NCBI RefSeq assembly: GCF_014648675.1
Contig: NZ_BMRO01000014.1
Span: 60,360-124,359, forward strand
DNA length: 64,000 nucleotides
Direction: 5' to 3'
From: Actinomadura livida
GTDB lineage: Bacteria > Actinomycetota > Actinomycetes > Streptosporangiales > Streptosporangiaceae
In this document: positions 39,992 through 48,458 of the stretch, one piece after another
Position numbering within the stretch: the first letter of the stretch is position 1
Layout: every line of letters starts with the position of its first letter
The notes under the pieces: generated by a model
The model's database searches: none
What the model saw: only the letters and a program-made list of their open reading frames with translations
Told to the model about the DNA's origin: nothing
Program-made: the position numbers and the translations under genes

Positions 39992-40759
39992 ATGCGCATC
40001 GGAGCCCATGTCGACCAGACCAACCCGCTCGACAACGCACGCGCGGTGGGCGCGGACGTCGTCCAGTTCTTCCTCGGCGACCCGCAGGGCTGGAAGAAGC
40101 CGGTACTGCCGGAGGGCGTCGAGGCGCTGGAGGGCTCCGGCGTGGACGTCTATGTGCACGCCCCGTACACGATCAATGTGGCGACGTCCAACAACAGGAT
40201 TCGCATCCCCAGCCGCAAGAACCTCAACCAGCAACTGGAGGCGGCGGCGTCCATCGGCGCGAAGGCGCTGATCGTGCACGGCGGCCACGTGCTGAAGGAC
40301 GACGACCCCGAGACCGGCTTCGAGAACTGGCGCAAGGTGTTCGAGCGGGTCGAGTGCCCCATCCCGGTCTATCTCGAGAACACCGCCGGCGGCGGGAACG
40401 CCATGGCGCGCAGGTTCGACCGGATCGCTCGGCTGTGGGAGGTGCTGTCAGGAGTTCCGGGGCTGGAGTCCAAGCTCGGCTTCTGCCTCGACACCTGCCA
40501 CGCGCACGCGGCGGGGGAGGAACTCGTGGACGCCGTCGACCGGATCAAGGCCGTTACCGGCCGCATCGACCTGGTGCACTGCAACGACAGCCGCGACGCG
40601 TTCGGGTCGGGGGCCGACCGGCACGCCAACCTGGGCAACGGGAAGATCGACCCCGAACTGATCCTGGCCGTTGTGCGTGCCGCGGGGGCGCCGGTGGTAG
40701 TGGAAACGCCTGCCGAGGGCCAAGCGGAAGACATTTCCTGGTTGCGTTCCAAGCTCTGA
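39992..40759 (+). CDS. nfo: endonuclease IV / AP endonuclease
   Basis: A 255-residue TIM-barrel AP endonuclease. It starts MRIGAHVDQTNPLDNARAVG. Zinc/phosphate ligand motifs include VHAPYTINVAT, IVHGGHVL, LENTAGGGN and LGFCLDTCHAHAAG, followed by HCNDS and VVETPAEG. It acts in base-excision repair at abasic sites. The gene stands alone on the plus strand. Confidence 0.95.
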   Translation: MRIGAHVDQTNPLDNARAVGADVVQFFLGDPQGWKKPVLPEGVEALEGSGVDVYVHAPYTINVATSNNRIRIPSRKNLNQQLEAAASIGAKALIVHGGHVLKDDDPETGFENWRKVFERVECPIPVYLENTAGGGNAMARRFDRIARLWEVLSGVPGLESKLGFCLDTCHAHAAGEELVDAVDRIKAVTGRIDLVHCNDSRDAFGSGADRHANLGNGKIDPELILAVVRAAGAPVVVETPAEGQAEDISWLRSKL

Positions 40760-40964
40760 CGACGCAGAGTCGGGAGGTCCGCGGGGGACGGGAACCCGGG
40801 ACGGCGCCGCGACATCTAACCCCCCGTAGACCCAGATAAGCCCGCTTCGACCAGCAGGACGACAAAAACCCCAAGGTCACGCCACACTGGCATAATCCGG
40901 AACCCAGCCTCAGCGCACGCGCGTAACTCTGCGGCGGCGGGCGCGCGAACCGATCGGGAAGCAC

Positions 40965-41339
40965 ATGGCATACGACCCCTACGGCTACGGCCCGCAGGAC
41001 CCCTACGGCCAGCCTGCCTACTCGCAGCAACCGGCCGTGCAGCACCACTACTACGGCTCCTCGGCCCCGGTCAGCGCGCCGACGAACGGCATGGCCACCG
41101 CGTCGCTGGTGTGCGGTCTCATCGGCTTCGTCGCCTGCGGACTGACGTCCATCCTCGCGATCATCTTCGGGCACGTCGCGCAGAGCCAGATCAAGCGGAC
41201 GGGCGAGGGCGGCCACGGGATGGCCGTCGCCGGCCTCATCCTCGGCTACATCGTCTCGGCGGGCTGGATCATCTTCTGGTTCCTCTACCTGCTCGGCCTC
41301 GCGATGTTCGCGGCCGAGACCGGCGGCAGCACGTACTGA
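40965..41339 (+). CDS. DUF4190-type membrane protein
   Basis: A 124-residue protein with a Tyr/Pro/Gln-rich cytoplasmic N-terminus (PYGYGPQDPYGQPAYSQQPA) and two transmembrane helices at about residues 47-68 and 87-113. The short motif GHVAQSQIKRTGEGGHGMAV between them is the DUF4190 hallmark. The function is unknown. Confidence 0.88.
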   Translation: MAYDPYGYGPQDPYGQPAYSQQPAVQHHYYGSSAPVSAPTNGMATASLVCGLIGFVACGLTSILAIIFGHVAQSQIKRTGEGGHGMAVAGLILGYIVSAGWIIFWFLYLLGLAMFAAETGGSTY

Positions 41340-41363
41340 CCCCACTCAGCAGCCGGCCTCCGC

Positions 41364-41831
41364 TCAGGCGAGGCGGGGGACGCCCGCGACTTCCACTCCG
41401 ACGCTCGACATCAACACGGTCATGGGGGTGGAGGTGTCCCGCCACGCCTTGATCGCGCGGGCGAACACGTCCAGGACGGCGCGGAGCGACCGCTGGTCGG
41501 CGTCGGCGAGTTCCGACCACGACTCGTACAGCACCAGGTAGCCGCTCTTGGCGGGTGTCCATGACAGGTCGGCCAGGCCGTCGCCGAGGTCGTCCCAGCC
41601 GCCGGGCGGCGGGCCGGGGATGTCGAAGACCTCAGAGCACAGCCGCAGGAACGACTCCTTGTCGCGGGCGCGGCGGCCGTCGAGGTGGAAGGCCCGCAGG
41701 CCCGCCTCCTCGGCGCGCCCGGTCCAGCCCGTGTCGCCGATCGCGCCCGGCACCGGCGGCGTCCGCCACTGGTAGACGCCGGGTGCCAGCCGTCCCTCGA
41801 TCAGCGCGGTCAGTGCTCGGTTCGCGTCCAC
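41364..41831 (-). CDS. barstar-family protein
   Basis: A 155-residue protein whose central segment resembles barstar: FHLDGRRARDKESFLRLCSE (about residues 48-67) then WDDLGDGLADLSW (about 78-90). Barstar is the protein inhibitor of barnase; actinobacterial homologues are often immunity or regulatory proteins. No ribonuclease toxin gene is adjacent, so it is an orphan here. Confidence 0.82.
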   Translation of the reverse strand: MDANRALTALIEGRLAPGVYQWRTPPVPGAIGDTGWTGRAEEAGLRAFHLDGRRARDKESFLRLCSEVFDIPGPPPGGWDDLGDGLADLSWTPAKSGYLVLYESWSELADADQRSLRAVLDVFARAIKAWRDTSTPMTVLMSSVGVEVAGVPRLA

Positions 41832-41984
41832 GTCATCTCCCGAGAGGTCGTGCTCCCCGCGTTCCCGGGGCCGGGGGCGTCAGCCCCACCGGCCGCGATC
41901 ATCCCCGTCTCCCGCGCACAAAATCCCCCGATATGGGCAGATTCCGGCCACATCTTTCGCCACCGTCACCGGCCCCCGGGTTCT

Positions 41985-42926
41985 TCAGGAGCGAGCGGGA
42001 GCCAGCAGGGGCTTCAGGTAGCCGATGCCCTCTTCGCGGACGTCCGCCATGCCGTGCTCGATGCCGTGGAGGACGTCGCTCACCGGATCGGCCAGTTCCC
42101 AGAAGCGCAGCTTGCCCTCCAGGCGGGCGTCCAGCGGGCGGCCCCGGTGCTCCTGGAGGCGGCGGATAAAGGAGCGGTTCGTCTCCGGCCACAGGTAGCA
42201 CAGGTCGTAGTCGGGGTCGCCGATCCGCACGTCCCCGAAGTCGATCAGGCCGGTGATCCGGGTCCCGGTGATCAGCAGGTGGTCCAGGCTGAAGTCGGCG
42301 TGCGTCAGCGCGGGCGGGTCCGCGAAGTTGCCGTCGTCGGCGAGGTAGCGCTCGTAGGCCGCGACCAGCTCGCGCCCTTCCTCCGGCGCCAGCAGCGGCG
42401 CCACCTCGGTACGGACGAGGTCCAGTTCCTCGGTGTAGTCGGCGCGCAGGTCCGCCTCGGGGACGCCGAGCTCGCGGGCGCGCTCGACGGGGAACGCGTG
42501 GATCGCCTCGATCACGTCCGCGATCTGGCGGACGGGGCCGGGCTCGTCCAGTAGGCCGCGGTCGTGCCAGTCGTCCTCGTCCAGCGACTCCCCCGGGACG
42601 GCCGGATAGCAGCAGAACGACCCGGGGCCGAGCGGGTTCGGGGCGGTGAACGCGAAGCGGGGGATGGGCAGGTCCAGCGTCCCGGCGAGCTCGGGCAGCA
42701 GCCTGGCCTCGCGCGCGATGCCCTCGGCGCCGTCCTCGTTGCGCGGGAAGCGGAGGACGTACGACTCGCCCGCCGCCCCTTGCTCCGCGTCGAGCAGCAG
42801 TGCGACGCTCTCGTATCCCGTGCCGAGGAGGCGCAGCGGGCACCCCGCGACGTCGGGGCGGGCGCCGGCGAGCGCCGCTCGCACCTTCGGCTCCCAGTCT
42901 TCGGGGAGGGTGACGTTCCTGGTCAT
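41985..42926 (-). CDS. aminoglycoside phosphotransferase-like kinase (APH family)
   Basis: A 313-residue APH-fold kinase. The catalytic loop is THADFSLDHLL (about residues 209-219, Brenner motif HxDxxxxN with His replacing Asn) and the metal-binding Asp is in GLIDFGDVRIGD. The N-lobe has YVLRFPRNEDGAEG. Many actinobacterial members phosphorylate small molecules other than aminoglycosides. Divergent from a MerR gene. Confidence 0.88.
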   Translation of the reverse strand: MTRNVTLPEDWEPKVRAALAGARPDVAGCPLRLLGTGYESVALLLDAEQGAAGESYVLRFPRNEDGAEGIAREARLLPELAGTLDLPIPRFAFTAPNPLGPGSFCCYPAVPGESLDEDDWHDRGLLDEPGPVRQIADVIEAIHAFPVERARELGVPEADLRADYTEELDLVRTEVAPLLAPEEGRELVAAYERYLADDGNFADPPALTHADFSLDHLLITGTRITGLIDFGDVRIGDPDYDLCYLWPETNRSFIRRLQEHRGRPLDARLEGKLRFWELADPVSDVLHGIEHGMADVREEGIGYLKPLLAPARS

Positions 42927-42974
42927 CTGTACTCCTGGCCGGTCGGGGCAAGGTCAATAATGGCGCGGGCTTGA

Positions 42975-42993
42975 GTCTCTAGCGACTGGAGAC
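42975..42993. promoter_or_regulatory. imperfect dyad over the merR ribosome site
   Basis: GTCTCTAG-CGA-CTGGAGAC (42975-42993) is an 8-3-8 palindrome with one mismatch. Its right arm contains GGAG, the likely ribosome site of the MerR gene starting at 42997. A dimer bound here could repress its own gene and influence the divergent kinase gene. Confidence 0.5.
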
Positions 42994-42996
42994 CCC

Positions 42997-43950
42997 ATGG
43001 TGGACGGCATGGCAGGCGACACCCAGTACACGATCGGGGAACTGGCGCGCCGCACCGGGCTGTCGGTGCGGACGATCCGGTTCTACTCCGACGCGGGCGT
43101 GGTGCCGGCGACCTCCCGTACCGCGGCCGGCTACCGGCTGTACGACGTGGCGGCCGTCGCGCGCCTCGACCTGGTGCGTACGCTGCGCGACCTCGGCGTG
43201 GACCTCGGCACGGTCCGGCGGGTGCTGGACCGGGAGATCGGCGTCGGGGAGGTCGCGGCGGCGCACGCCGAGGCGCTGGACGTGCAGATCCGCACGCTCC
43301 GGCTGCGCCGGGCGGTGCTGCGGGCGGTCGCCAAACGAGCATCCAGTCCCGAGGAGATCGAACTCATGCACAAGCTCGCCCGGCTCTCCGACGAGGAGCG
43401 GCGGCGCATCATCACCGACTTCATCGACGAGTCGTTCGCCGGACTCGCGGTGGACCCCGCCTTCGAGGAGCGGATGCGGTCCGCGCTGCCGGAGCTGCCC
43501 GACGACCCCGAGCCCGAGCAGGTCGACGCGTGGGTGGAGCTGGCCGAACTGGTCGGCGACCCCGACTTCCGGGCCACGGTGCGGCGGATGGCCGAGGCCC
43601 AGGCCGCGGAGCTCGGGCGGGGCTCCTACCCCGACGACCCGGCGCGGCTCGGGCAGCTCACGGGGGAGAAGATCTCGGCGGCCATCGCGGACGGCATCGA
43701 GCCCGGTTCGGACGCGGCCCGTCCCATCGTCGACGAGGTGGCGGCCGCCTACGCGGACGCCTACGGCGCCGCCGACGGCCCCGAGTTCCGGCGCGACCTG
43801 CGCGAGCGGACCGAGATCGGCACCGACCCGCGCGCGGAGCGGTACTGGCAGCTCCTCGCCGTCATCAACGGCTGGGAGGCGTGGCCGGCGATGACCCCGT
43901 CGTTCCAGTGGCTCATCGAGGCCCTGCGCAGCCACGAGTCCCCCGCGTAA
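42997..43950 (+). CDS. MerR-family regulator with long C-terminal domain
   Basis: A 317-residue protein. The N-terminal helix-turn-helix is TIGELARRTGLSVRTIRFYS (about residues 11-30), with a wing GYRLYDVAAVARLDLVRTL. The remaining 200 or so residues are helical and may be a ligand-binding domain like TipA, but I see no TipA-S match. ATG 42997 has GGAG five bases upstream. Confidence 0.88.
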   Translation: MVDGMAGDTQYTIGELARRTGLSVRTIRFYSDAGVVPATSRTAAGYRLYDVAAVARLDLVRTLRDLGVDLGTVRRVLDREIGVGEVAAAHAEALDVQIRTLRLRRAVLRAVAKRASSPEEIELMHKLARLSDEERRRIITDFIDESFAGLAVDPAFEERMRSALPELPDDPEPEQVDAWVELAELVGDPDFRATVRRMAEAQAAELGRGSYPDDPARLGQLTGEKISAAIADGIEPGSDAARPIVDEVAAAYADAYGAADGPEFRRDLRERTEIGTDPRAERYWQLLAVINGWEAWPAMTPSFQWLIEALRSHESPA

Positions 43951-43957
43951 CGGACGG

Positions 43958-45391
43958 CTAGGAGGGCACGGGGACGCTGGTGCGGCGACGGTCGCGCCAG
44001 CGTCCCAGCGAGACCGCGTCCTCCGCCTCGTCGAGGACGCCGCCGGCCGGGTCGTCCGTCCCGTCCGATCTGACCGCGTCGCCGGACGGCCGCAGGATGT
44101 CCCGCACCACCAGGGCCGCCAGCGCCAGGACGGTCACGAATCGCGCGAGCAGCGCCAGGTGGTAGACGCCCTGGTCGATGCCGCCCTCCGGCGCGTCGAA
44201 GCTCAGCACCGCCGACAGGGTGCCCGAGAGGTCCGCGCCCGCGGTCTGGGCGGAGACCGACAGCAGGAACCACCAGATGCCGAAGAAGTAGACGACCTCG
44301 CCGATCTGCCAGGCCACGAAGGCGGGGAGCTTCGGGCGGGCCAGCACGGCCAGGGGGAGCAGCCACAGCACGAACTGCGGCGACCAGACCTTGTTCGGCA
44401 GCATGAACGCGACGAGCACGAGGAACATCAGCTGCGGCAGGCGCGGGCGGCGCGGCGCGGCCAGCGCGAGGACGGCGATCCCCGCGGCGAGGACGAGGAA
44501 CGTTCCCGTCCCGAGGAGGTTCAGCAGATCGGTGTCGGACGCCGCCTTGTCCAGCCCGTGCTCCTGCAGGAAGAAGAAGATCGACCCCCAGTCGATGCCG
44601 CGGCCCTGGCTGAAGGTGTAGAACTCCTTCCACCCGTCCCACGCGAACACCATCACCGGCAGGTTGACGAGCAGCCACGCCCCGGCGGTGCCGGCGAGGA
44701 GCCGTCCCATGGCGCGCCACTGCCCGGCGCGCACGCACAACAGGACCAGCGGGCCGAGGAACAGCAGCGGGTAGAACTTCGCCGCGATCGCGAGCCCGAG
44801 CAGCGCGCCCGCGAGCGCGGGGCGGCGCGCCGACCAGGCGGCCAGGGCCAGCGCGGTCAGCGCCACCGCGAGCAGGTCCCAGTTGATGTACGCGGTGAGC
44901 AGCAGGGCGGGGGACAGCGCCACCATCAGCCCGGCGCGCAGCGACCGCCGCCCCGCCACGTACGCCGTCGCGAGGACGGCGACGACCGCGAAGACGGCCA
45001 GCAGCAGCGCGGTCACGTTGTAGAACGCCATGCCGCGGGCGTCCATGCCGAACGGCTGCACCAGCCACGCGACCAGTTGCATGAGGGCGCCGGCCAGGAC
45101 CGGGTACTCCACGTAGTGGATGTCGGTCCCGGCGAACGAGTCGAAGTACGGGATCTTCCCGTCGCTGAGCCCGCGCACGTAGTACAGCGGGTAGATGTCG
45201 GTGTAGCAGCCGTTCGTCGTCGTCTTGATGAAGTCGAAGTTCGCCGACGCGCACGGCCGCTTCTGCAGCCAGCCGAGCAGGCACACCAGGGCGGTGAGGC
45301 CCGTCAGCACCGGCGCGAACGGCGTCAGCGGCCCGTGCCGGCGGGACGGCGATTCGTCCGCCCCGTCGATTTCGGTGTCGGCGGCGGACAT
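43958..45391 (-). CDS. GT87-family (DUF2029) integral membrane mannosyltransferase-like protein
   Basis: About 477 residues and ten or more hydrophobic helices. It has an early acidic exposed loop with DIYPLYYVRGLSDGKIPYFD then YVEYPVLAGALM, typical of polyprenyl-phosphomannose-dependent GT-C enzymes of the mycobacterial lipomannan pathway. ATG 45391 (MSAADTEIDG) is preferred by its AAGGG site. The lipid or glycan acceptor is unknown. It follows the PBP gene on the same strand, separated by a terminator. Confidence 0.88.
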   Translation of the reverse strand: MSAADTEIDGADESPSRRHGPLTPFAPVLTGLTALVCLLGWLQKRPCASANFDFIKTTTNGCYTDIYPLYYVRGLSDGKIPYFDSFAGTDIHYVEYPVLAGALMQLVAWLVQPFGMDARGMAFYNVTALLLAVFAVVAVLATAYVAGRRSLRAGLMVALSPALLLTAYINWDLLAVALTALALAAWSARRPALAGALLGLAIAAKFYPLLFLGPLVLLCVRAGQWRAMGRLLAGTAGAWLLVNLPVMVFAWDGWKEFYTFSQGRGIDWGSIFFFLQEHGLDKAASDTDLLNLLGTGTFLVLAAGIAVLALAAPRRPRLPQLMFLVLVAFMLPNKVWSPQFVLWLLPLAVLARPKLPAFVAWQIGEVVYFFGIWWFLLSVSAQTAGADLSGTLSAVLSFDAPEGGIDQGVYHLALLARFVTVLALAALVVRDILRPSGDAVRSDGTDDPAGGVLDEAEDAVSLGRWRDRRRTSVPVPS

Positions 45392-45474
45392 CGCGATCCC
45401 TTCAGAAGACGACGACATGGACAGCAAGACTATTGGCCGCCGGGTCCGCTCCGGGCGGCGCACCGGCGATACGC

Positions 45475-45506
45475 AACGGCCCGGAGCCGCCAGGCTCCGG
45501 GCCGTT
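45475..45506 (-). terminator. terminator downstream of the PBP gene
   Basis: A 14-base perfect stem (45475-45488 with 45493-45506, loop GCCA) lies between the PBP stop at 45540 and the glycosyltransferase start at 45391. On the minus strand it reads AACGGCCCGGAGCC then TGGC then the complement. Confidence 0.8.
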
Positions 45507-45539
45507 CACGGACTGCCGGGAAACGCGTCCCGGCCTCCC

Positions 45540-48254
45540 CTAGTTGCTGCCGTCGGGGGCGTCGGGCGGATCGTCAACCCCCCGGCAGACGGGATGGTCG
45601 CGGTGCTGCGGTTGCGCGCACCACCAGCTCCGGTCGCCGTCGGGTGGGATGTCCGGGTTGCAGCCGACCGGCATGCCCAGCCGGTTGCAGGGCTGCCCCT
45701 GGCTGGGCGGGGTGATCGACGGGCTCGGCGACGACGGCGAGGTCGGCCGGCAGTCCGGCGGCTGGTTCGGCCGGCCCGGCCGGCAGTCCGGCGTGTTCGT
45801 CGGGCTCGGCGTACTCGTCGGGGTCGGCGTCGGCCGCGCCTTCGCCCACGGGGCGATCTCACCGGCGTTGACCGGGGGCGGGAACGGCTTGATCTCCTTG
45901 CCCTCGAGGGCCTTCGTCATGAACTTCTTGAACAGGTCGGCGGGGACCGTACCACCGTAGACCTGGCTGTAGTTGCCCACGCCGATCAGGGACAGGCGGT
46001 TCCCCTTCTTGTCCTGGCGCCACATCGCCGACGCCGTCGCGATCTCGGGCGTGTAGCCGACGAACCAGGCCGACTTGTTCTCGTCCGTCGTCCCGGTCTT
46101 GCCTGCGACCGGGCGGCCGCCGAGGTTCGCCCGCGTACCGGTACCGCCGGACTTGACGACCGCCTCCATCGCCGACGTCGCGTCCGCCGCGACCCCCTCG
46201 GAGAAGGCGCGCGTCGGCTTCTCCCAGGGCAGCTTCTCCAGGACCTCGCCCTTCTCGTTCGTGATCGGGTTGCCCTGGTTGTCGGTGACCTTGGCGATCA
46301 CGTGGGCGTCGCGGTGCACGCCCTTCGCGGCGAAGGTCGAGTAGACCGACGCCATGGTCACCGGCGTGGTGTCGATGACGCCGAGCGGCAGCGACGTGAA
46401 GGTCGGGTCGAGGGACGGGGTGTCGGCGGGGACGCCCATCTTCTTCGCCATCTCGATGACGTTGGACAGCTGCACCTTCTGCCCGAGCTCGACGTACGAC
46501 GTGTTGATGGACATCGCCGTCATCTGCTTGAGGTTGTAGATGCCGTTCTCCGCGCGGTTGTCGTTGGTGAACGTCGCACCGTTGATCGTCCGCTTGTAGC
46601 TGCCGTCCATCGTGGTCTTCAGGCTGATGCCCTGGTCCAGGGCCGTGGCCAGGACGATCGGCTTGAACGACGACCCCGGCTGCACCTTGCCCTGGAAGGA
46701 GTTGTCGAACTGCTGCTTGCGGAAGTCGGGGCCGCCGTAGGCGGCGACCACCCCGCCCGTCCGGGGGTCTATCGCGGCGAGCCCGAACTGGATGTCGTTG
46801 CCCAGCCCGTTCTCCTTGCGGATCTCCCTGACGGCCTTGTTGGTGTAGTCCTGCAGCTGCTTGTTGAACGTCGTCTTGATCCGCAGGCCGCCGGTCTCCA
46901 GCATCTGGTCGTTGATGCCGAGCGCCTTCAGCTCGCTCAGGACCCGCGCCTCCAGGTAGCCGGCGTTCGGGTCGTCCGGGACGTCGCTCCAGTTCTTCTC
47001 CGTCTGCGGGAACTTCGCCGCGGCGCGCTTGCCCTCCTCGAGCCAGCCCTGCTCGACCATGCCGTCGAGGACGTAGTTCCAGCGGTCGATCAGCGCCTGC
47101 TTGGCCGGGTTGGACGCCGGGCCGTAGGTGGCGAAGTAGCCGGGCCGCTGGATCATCGCGGCGAGCATCGCCGCCTCGGACTCGTTGATCTCGGTGACCG
47201 GCTTGTGGAAGTAGGCGCGAGAGGCCGCCTGGATGCCGTACGACCGGCGCCCGAAGGGCACCGTGTTGAGGTACAGCTCCAGTACCTTCGCCTTCTCCAT
47301 CTCCTTGCCGAGCCGGATGGAGATCAGGATCTCCTTGAGCTTGCGGCTGACCGTGCGCTCCTGGCTGAGGCCCGCGTAGTAGTTCCGGGCCATCTGCTGC
47401 GTGATCGTCGAGGCGCCCGCGGTGCCGCCGCCGGTCACCGCGCGGAACATCGCGCCCGCGATACCGGTCGGCGAGATCCCCGGCTCGGTCCAGAAGCCGC
47501 GGTCCTCGGCCGCGAGGACGGCGTTCTGGACGTGCTTGGGCACCTTGTCCAGCGGGATGTTCTCGCGGTGCGTGCCGATCCGCGCGAGCGGCGAGCCGTC
47601 CGCGTACGTGATCACCGACTCCTGGCGTATCGCGTCCTGCTGCTTCTCCGTCGGGATCGGGGTGTTGGCGTACGCGACGATGACGAGCGTCGCCAGCCCG
47701 AGGATCATCACGCTGGCGACGGCGACCATGACCTTCCAGGAAGGTATGTATCGCTTCCATCCGGTCTTGTCGGGATCGTCCGACCGCTTGTCGCGGCCCT
47801 CCTCGTCCCAGAAGCCGCCGCCCCCGGAACCGCCGCGGCCACCCGGGCCGCCCGGACCGCCGGGACCGCGGCCACCGCCGCCGGGCCTGCCCGGCCCGCC
47901 CGGTCTGCCGGGACCGCCCCGGCCTCCCGCCGCGCCCGCGGGACCACCCGGGGCACCCGGTGCGCCGGGTGGTCCCGGACGTCCGCCAGGCCCCGAGCGC
48001 ATCGCCGAGGGCGTACCGGCACGCCGCCGGCCGCCGCCGCTCCGGCCGCCGCCGCCCGGGGCACCGGCCCGCGCGGGCCCTCCGCCGCGTCCGCTCGGCC
48101 TGCCACCGGGGCGCGGGCCCTTGCCGGGTGAGGGCGAGCCGGACGGTCCGCCACGCGGCGCACCGGCAGGCGTGCCCGAACCGCCGGGACGGGGGGCTCC
48201 CCTCCGGCCGGGGCCATCTCCGTGTTCCGGTCCGTATCGGCTTGGGTTACTCAC
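45540..48254 (-). CDS. class A penicillin-binding protein 1
   Basis: A 904-residue bifunctional transglycosylase/transpeptidase. The cytoplasmic head of about 165 residues is Gly/Pro/Arg-rich. One TM helix follows (VMVAVASVMILGLATLVIVA, about 172-192). The GT51 domain has AAEDRGFWTEPG and ASTITQQMARNYY; the transpeptidase domain has SSFK, SIN and KTGTT. The tail has six Cys, ending SWWCAQPQHRDHPVCRGVDD. GTG 48254 is the start. It builds peptidoglycan at the membrane. Confidence 0.95.
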   Translation of the reverse strand: MSNPSRYGPEHGDGPGRRGAPRPGGSGTPAGAPRGGPSGSPSPGKGPRPGGRPSGRGGGPARAGAPGGGGRSGGGRRRAGTPSAMRSGPGGRPGPPGAPGAPGGPAGAAGGRGGPGRPGGPGRPGGGGRGPGGPGGPGGRGGSGGGGFWDEEGRDKRSDDPDKTGWKRYIPSWKVMVAVASVMILGLATLVIVAYANTPIPTEKQQDAIRQESVITYADGSPLARIGTHRENIPLDKVPKHVQNAVLAAEDRGFWTEPGISPTGIAGAMFRAVTGGGTAGASTITQQMARNYYAGLSQERTVSRKLKEILISIRLGKEMEKAKVLELYLNTVPFGRRSYGIQAASRAYFHKPVTEINESEAAMLAAMIQRPGYFATYGPASNPAKQALIDRWNYVLDGMVEQGWLEEGKRAAAKFPQTEKNWSDVPDDPNAGYLEARVLSELKALGINDQMLETGGLRIKTTFNKQLQDYTNKAVREIRKENGLGNDIQFGLAAIDPRTGGVVAAYGGPDFRKQQFDNSFQGKVQPGSSFKPIVLATALDQGISLKTTMDGSYKRTINGATFTNDNRAENGIYNLKQMTAMSINTSYVELGQKVQLSNVIEMAKKMGVPADTPSLDPTFTSLPLGVIDTTPVTMASVYSTFAAKGVHRDAHVIAKVTDNQGNPITNEKGEVLEKLPWEKPTRAFSEGVAADATSAMEAVVKSGGTGTRANLGGRPVAGKTGTTDENKSAWFVGYTPEIATASAMWRQDKKGNRLSLIGVGNYSQVYGGTVPADLFKKFMTKALEGKEIKPFPPPVNAGEIAPWAKARPTPTPTSTPSPTNTPDCRPGRPNQPPDCRPTSPSSPSPSITPPSQGQPCNRLGMPVGCNPDIPPDGDRSWWCAQPQHRDHPVCRGVDDPPDAPDGSN

Positions 48255-48458
48255 GCGACCTCATCGACTGGGGTACGGCTGTGCGTCGTCCGAGAGTACT
48301 GCGGAGCAGGAGGCGCGGGGGCCGATGGCATAAGGCTTCGCGGCTCCCGGCCGTCCGGACGCACTCGATCACGCCCGCTGGCGTGCGGCAATTCGCGAAC
48401 ATGCTTCATGTCACACCACCGCCTCCACAAGAGAGTTCGGACTCAACGGCTCCGGGGT

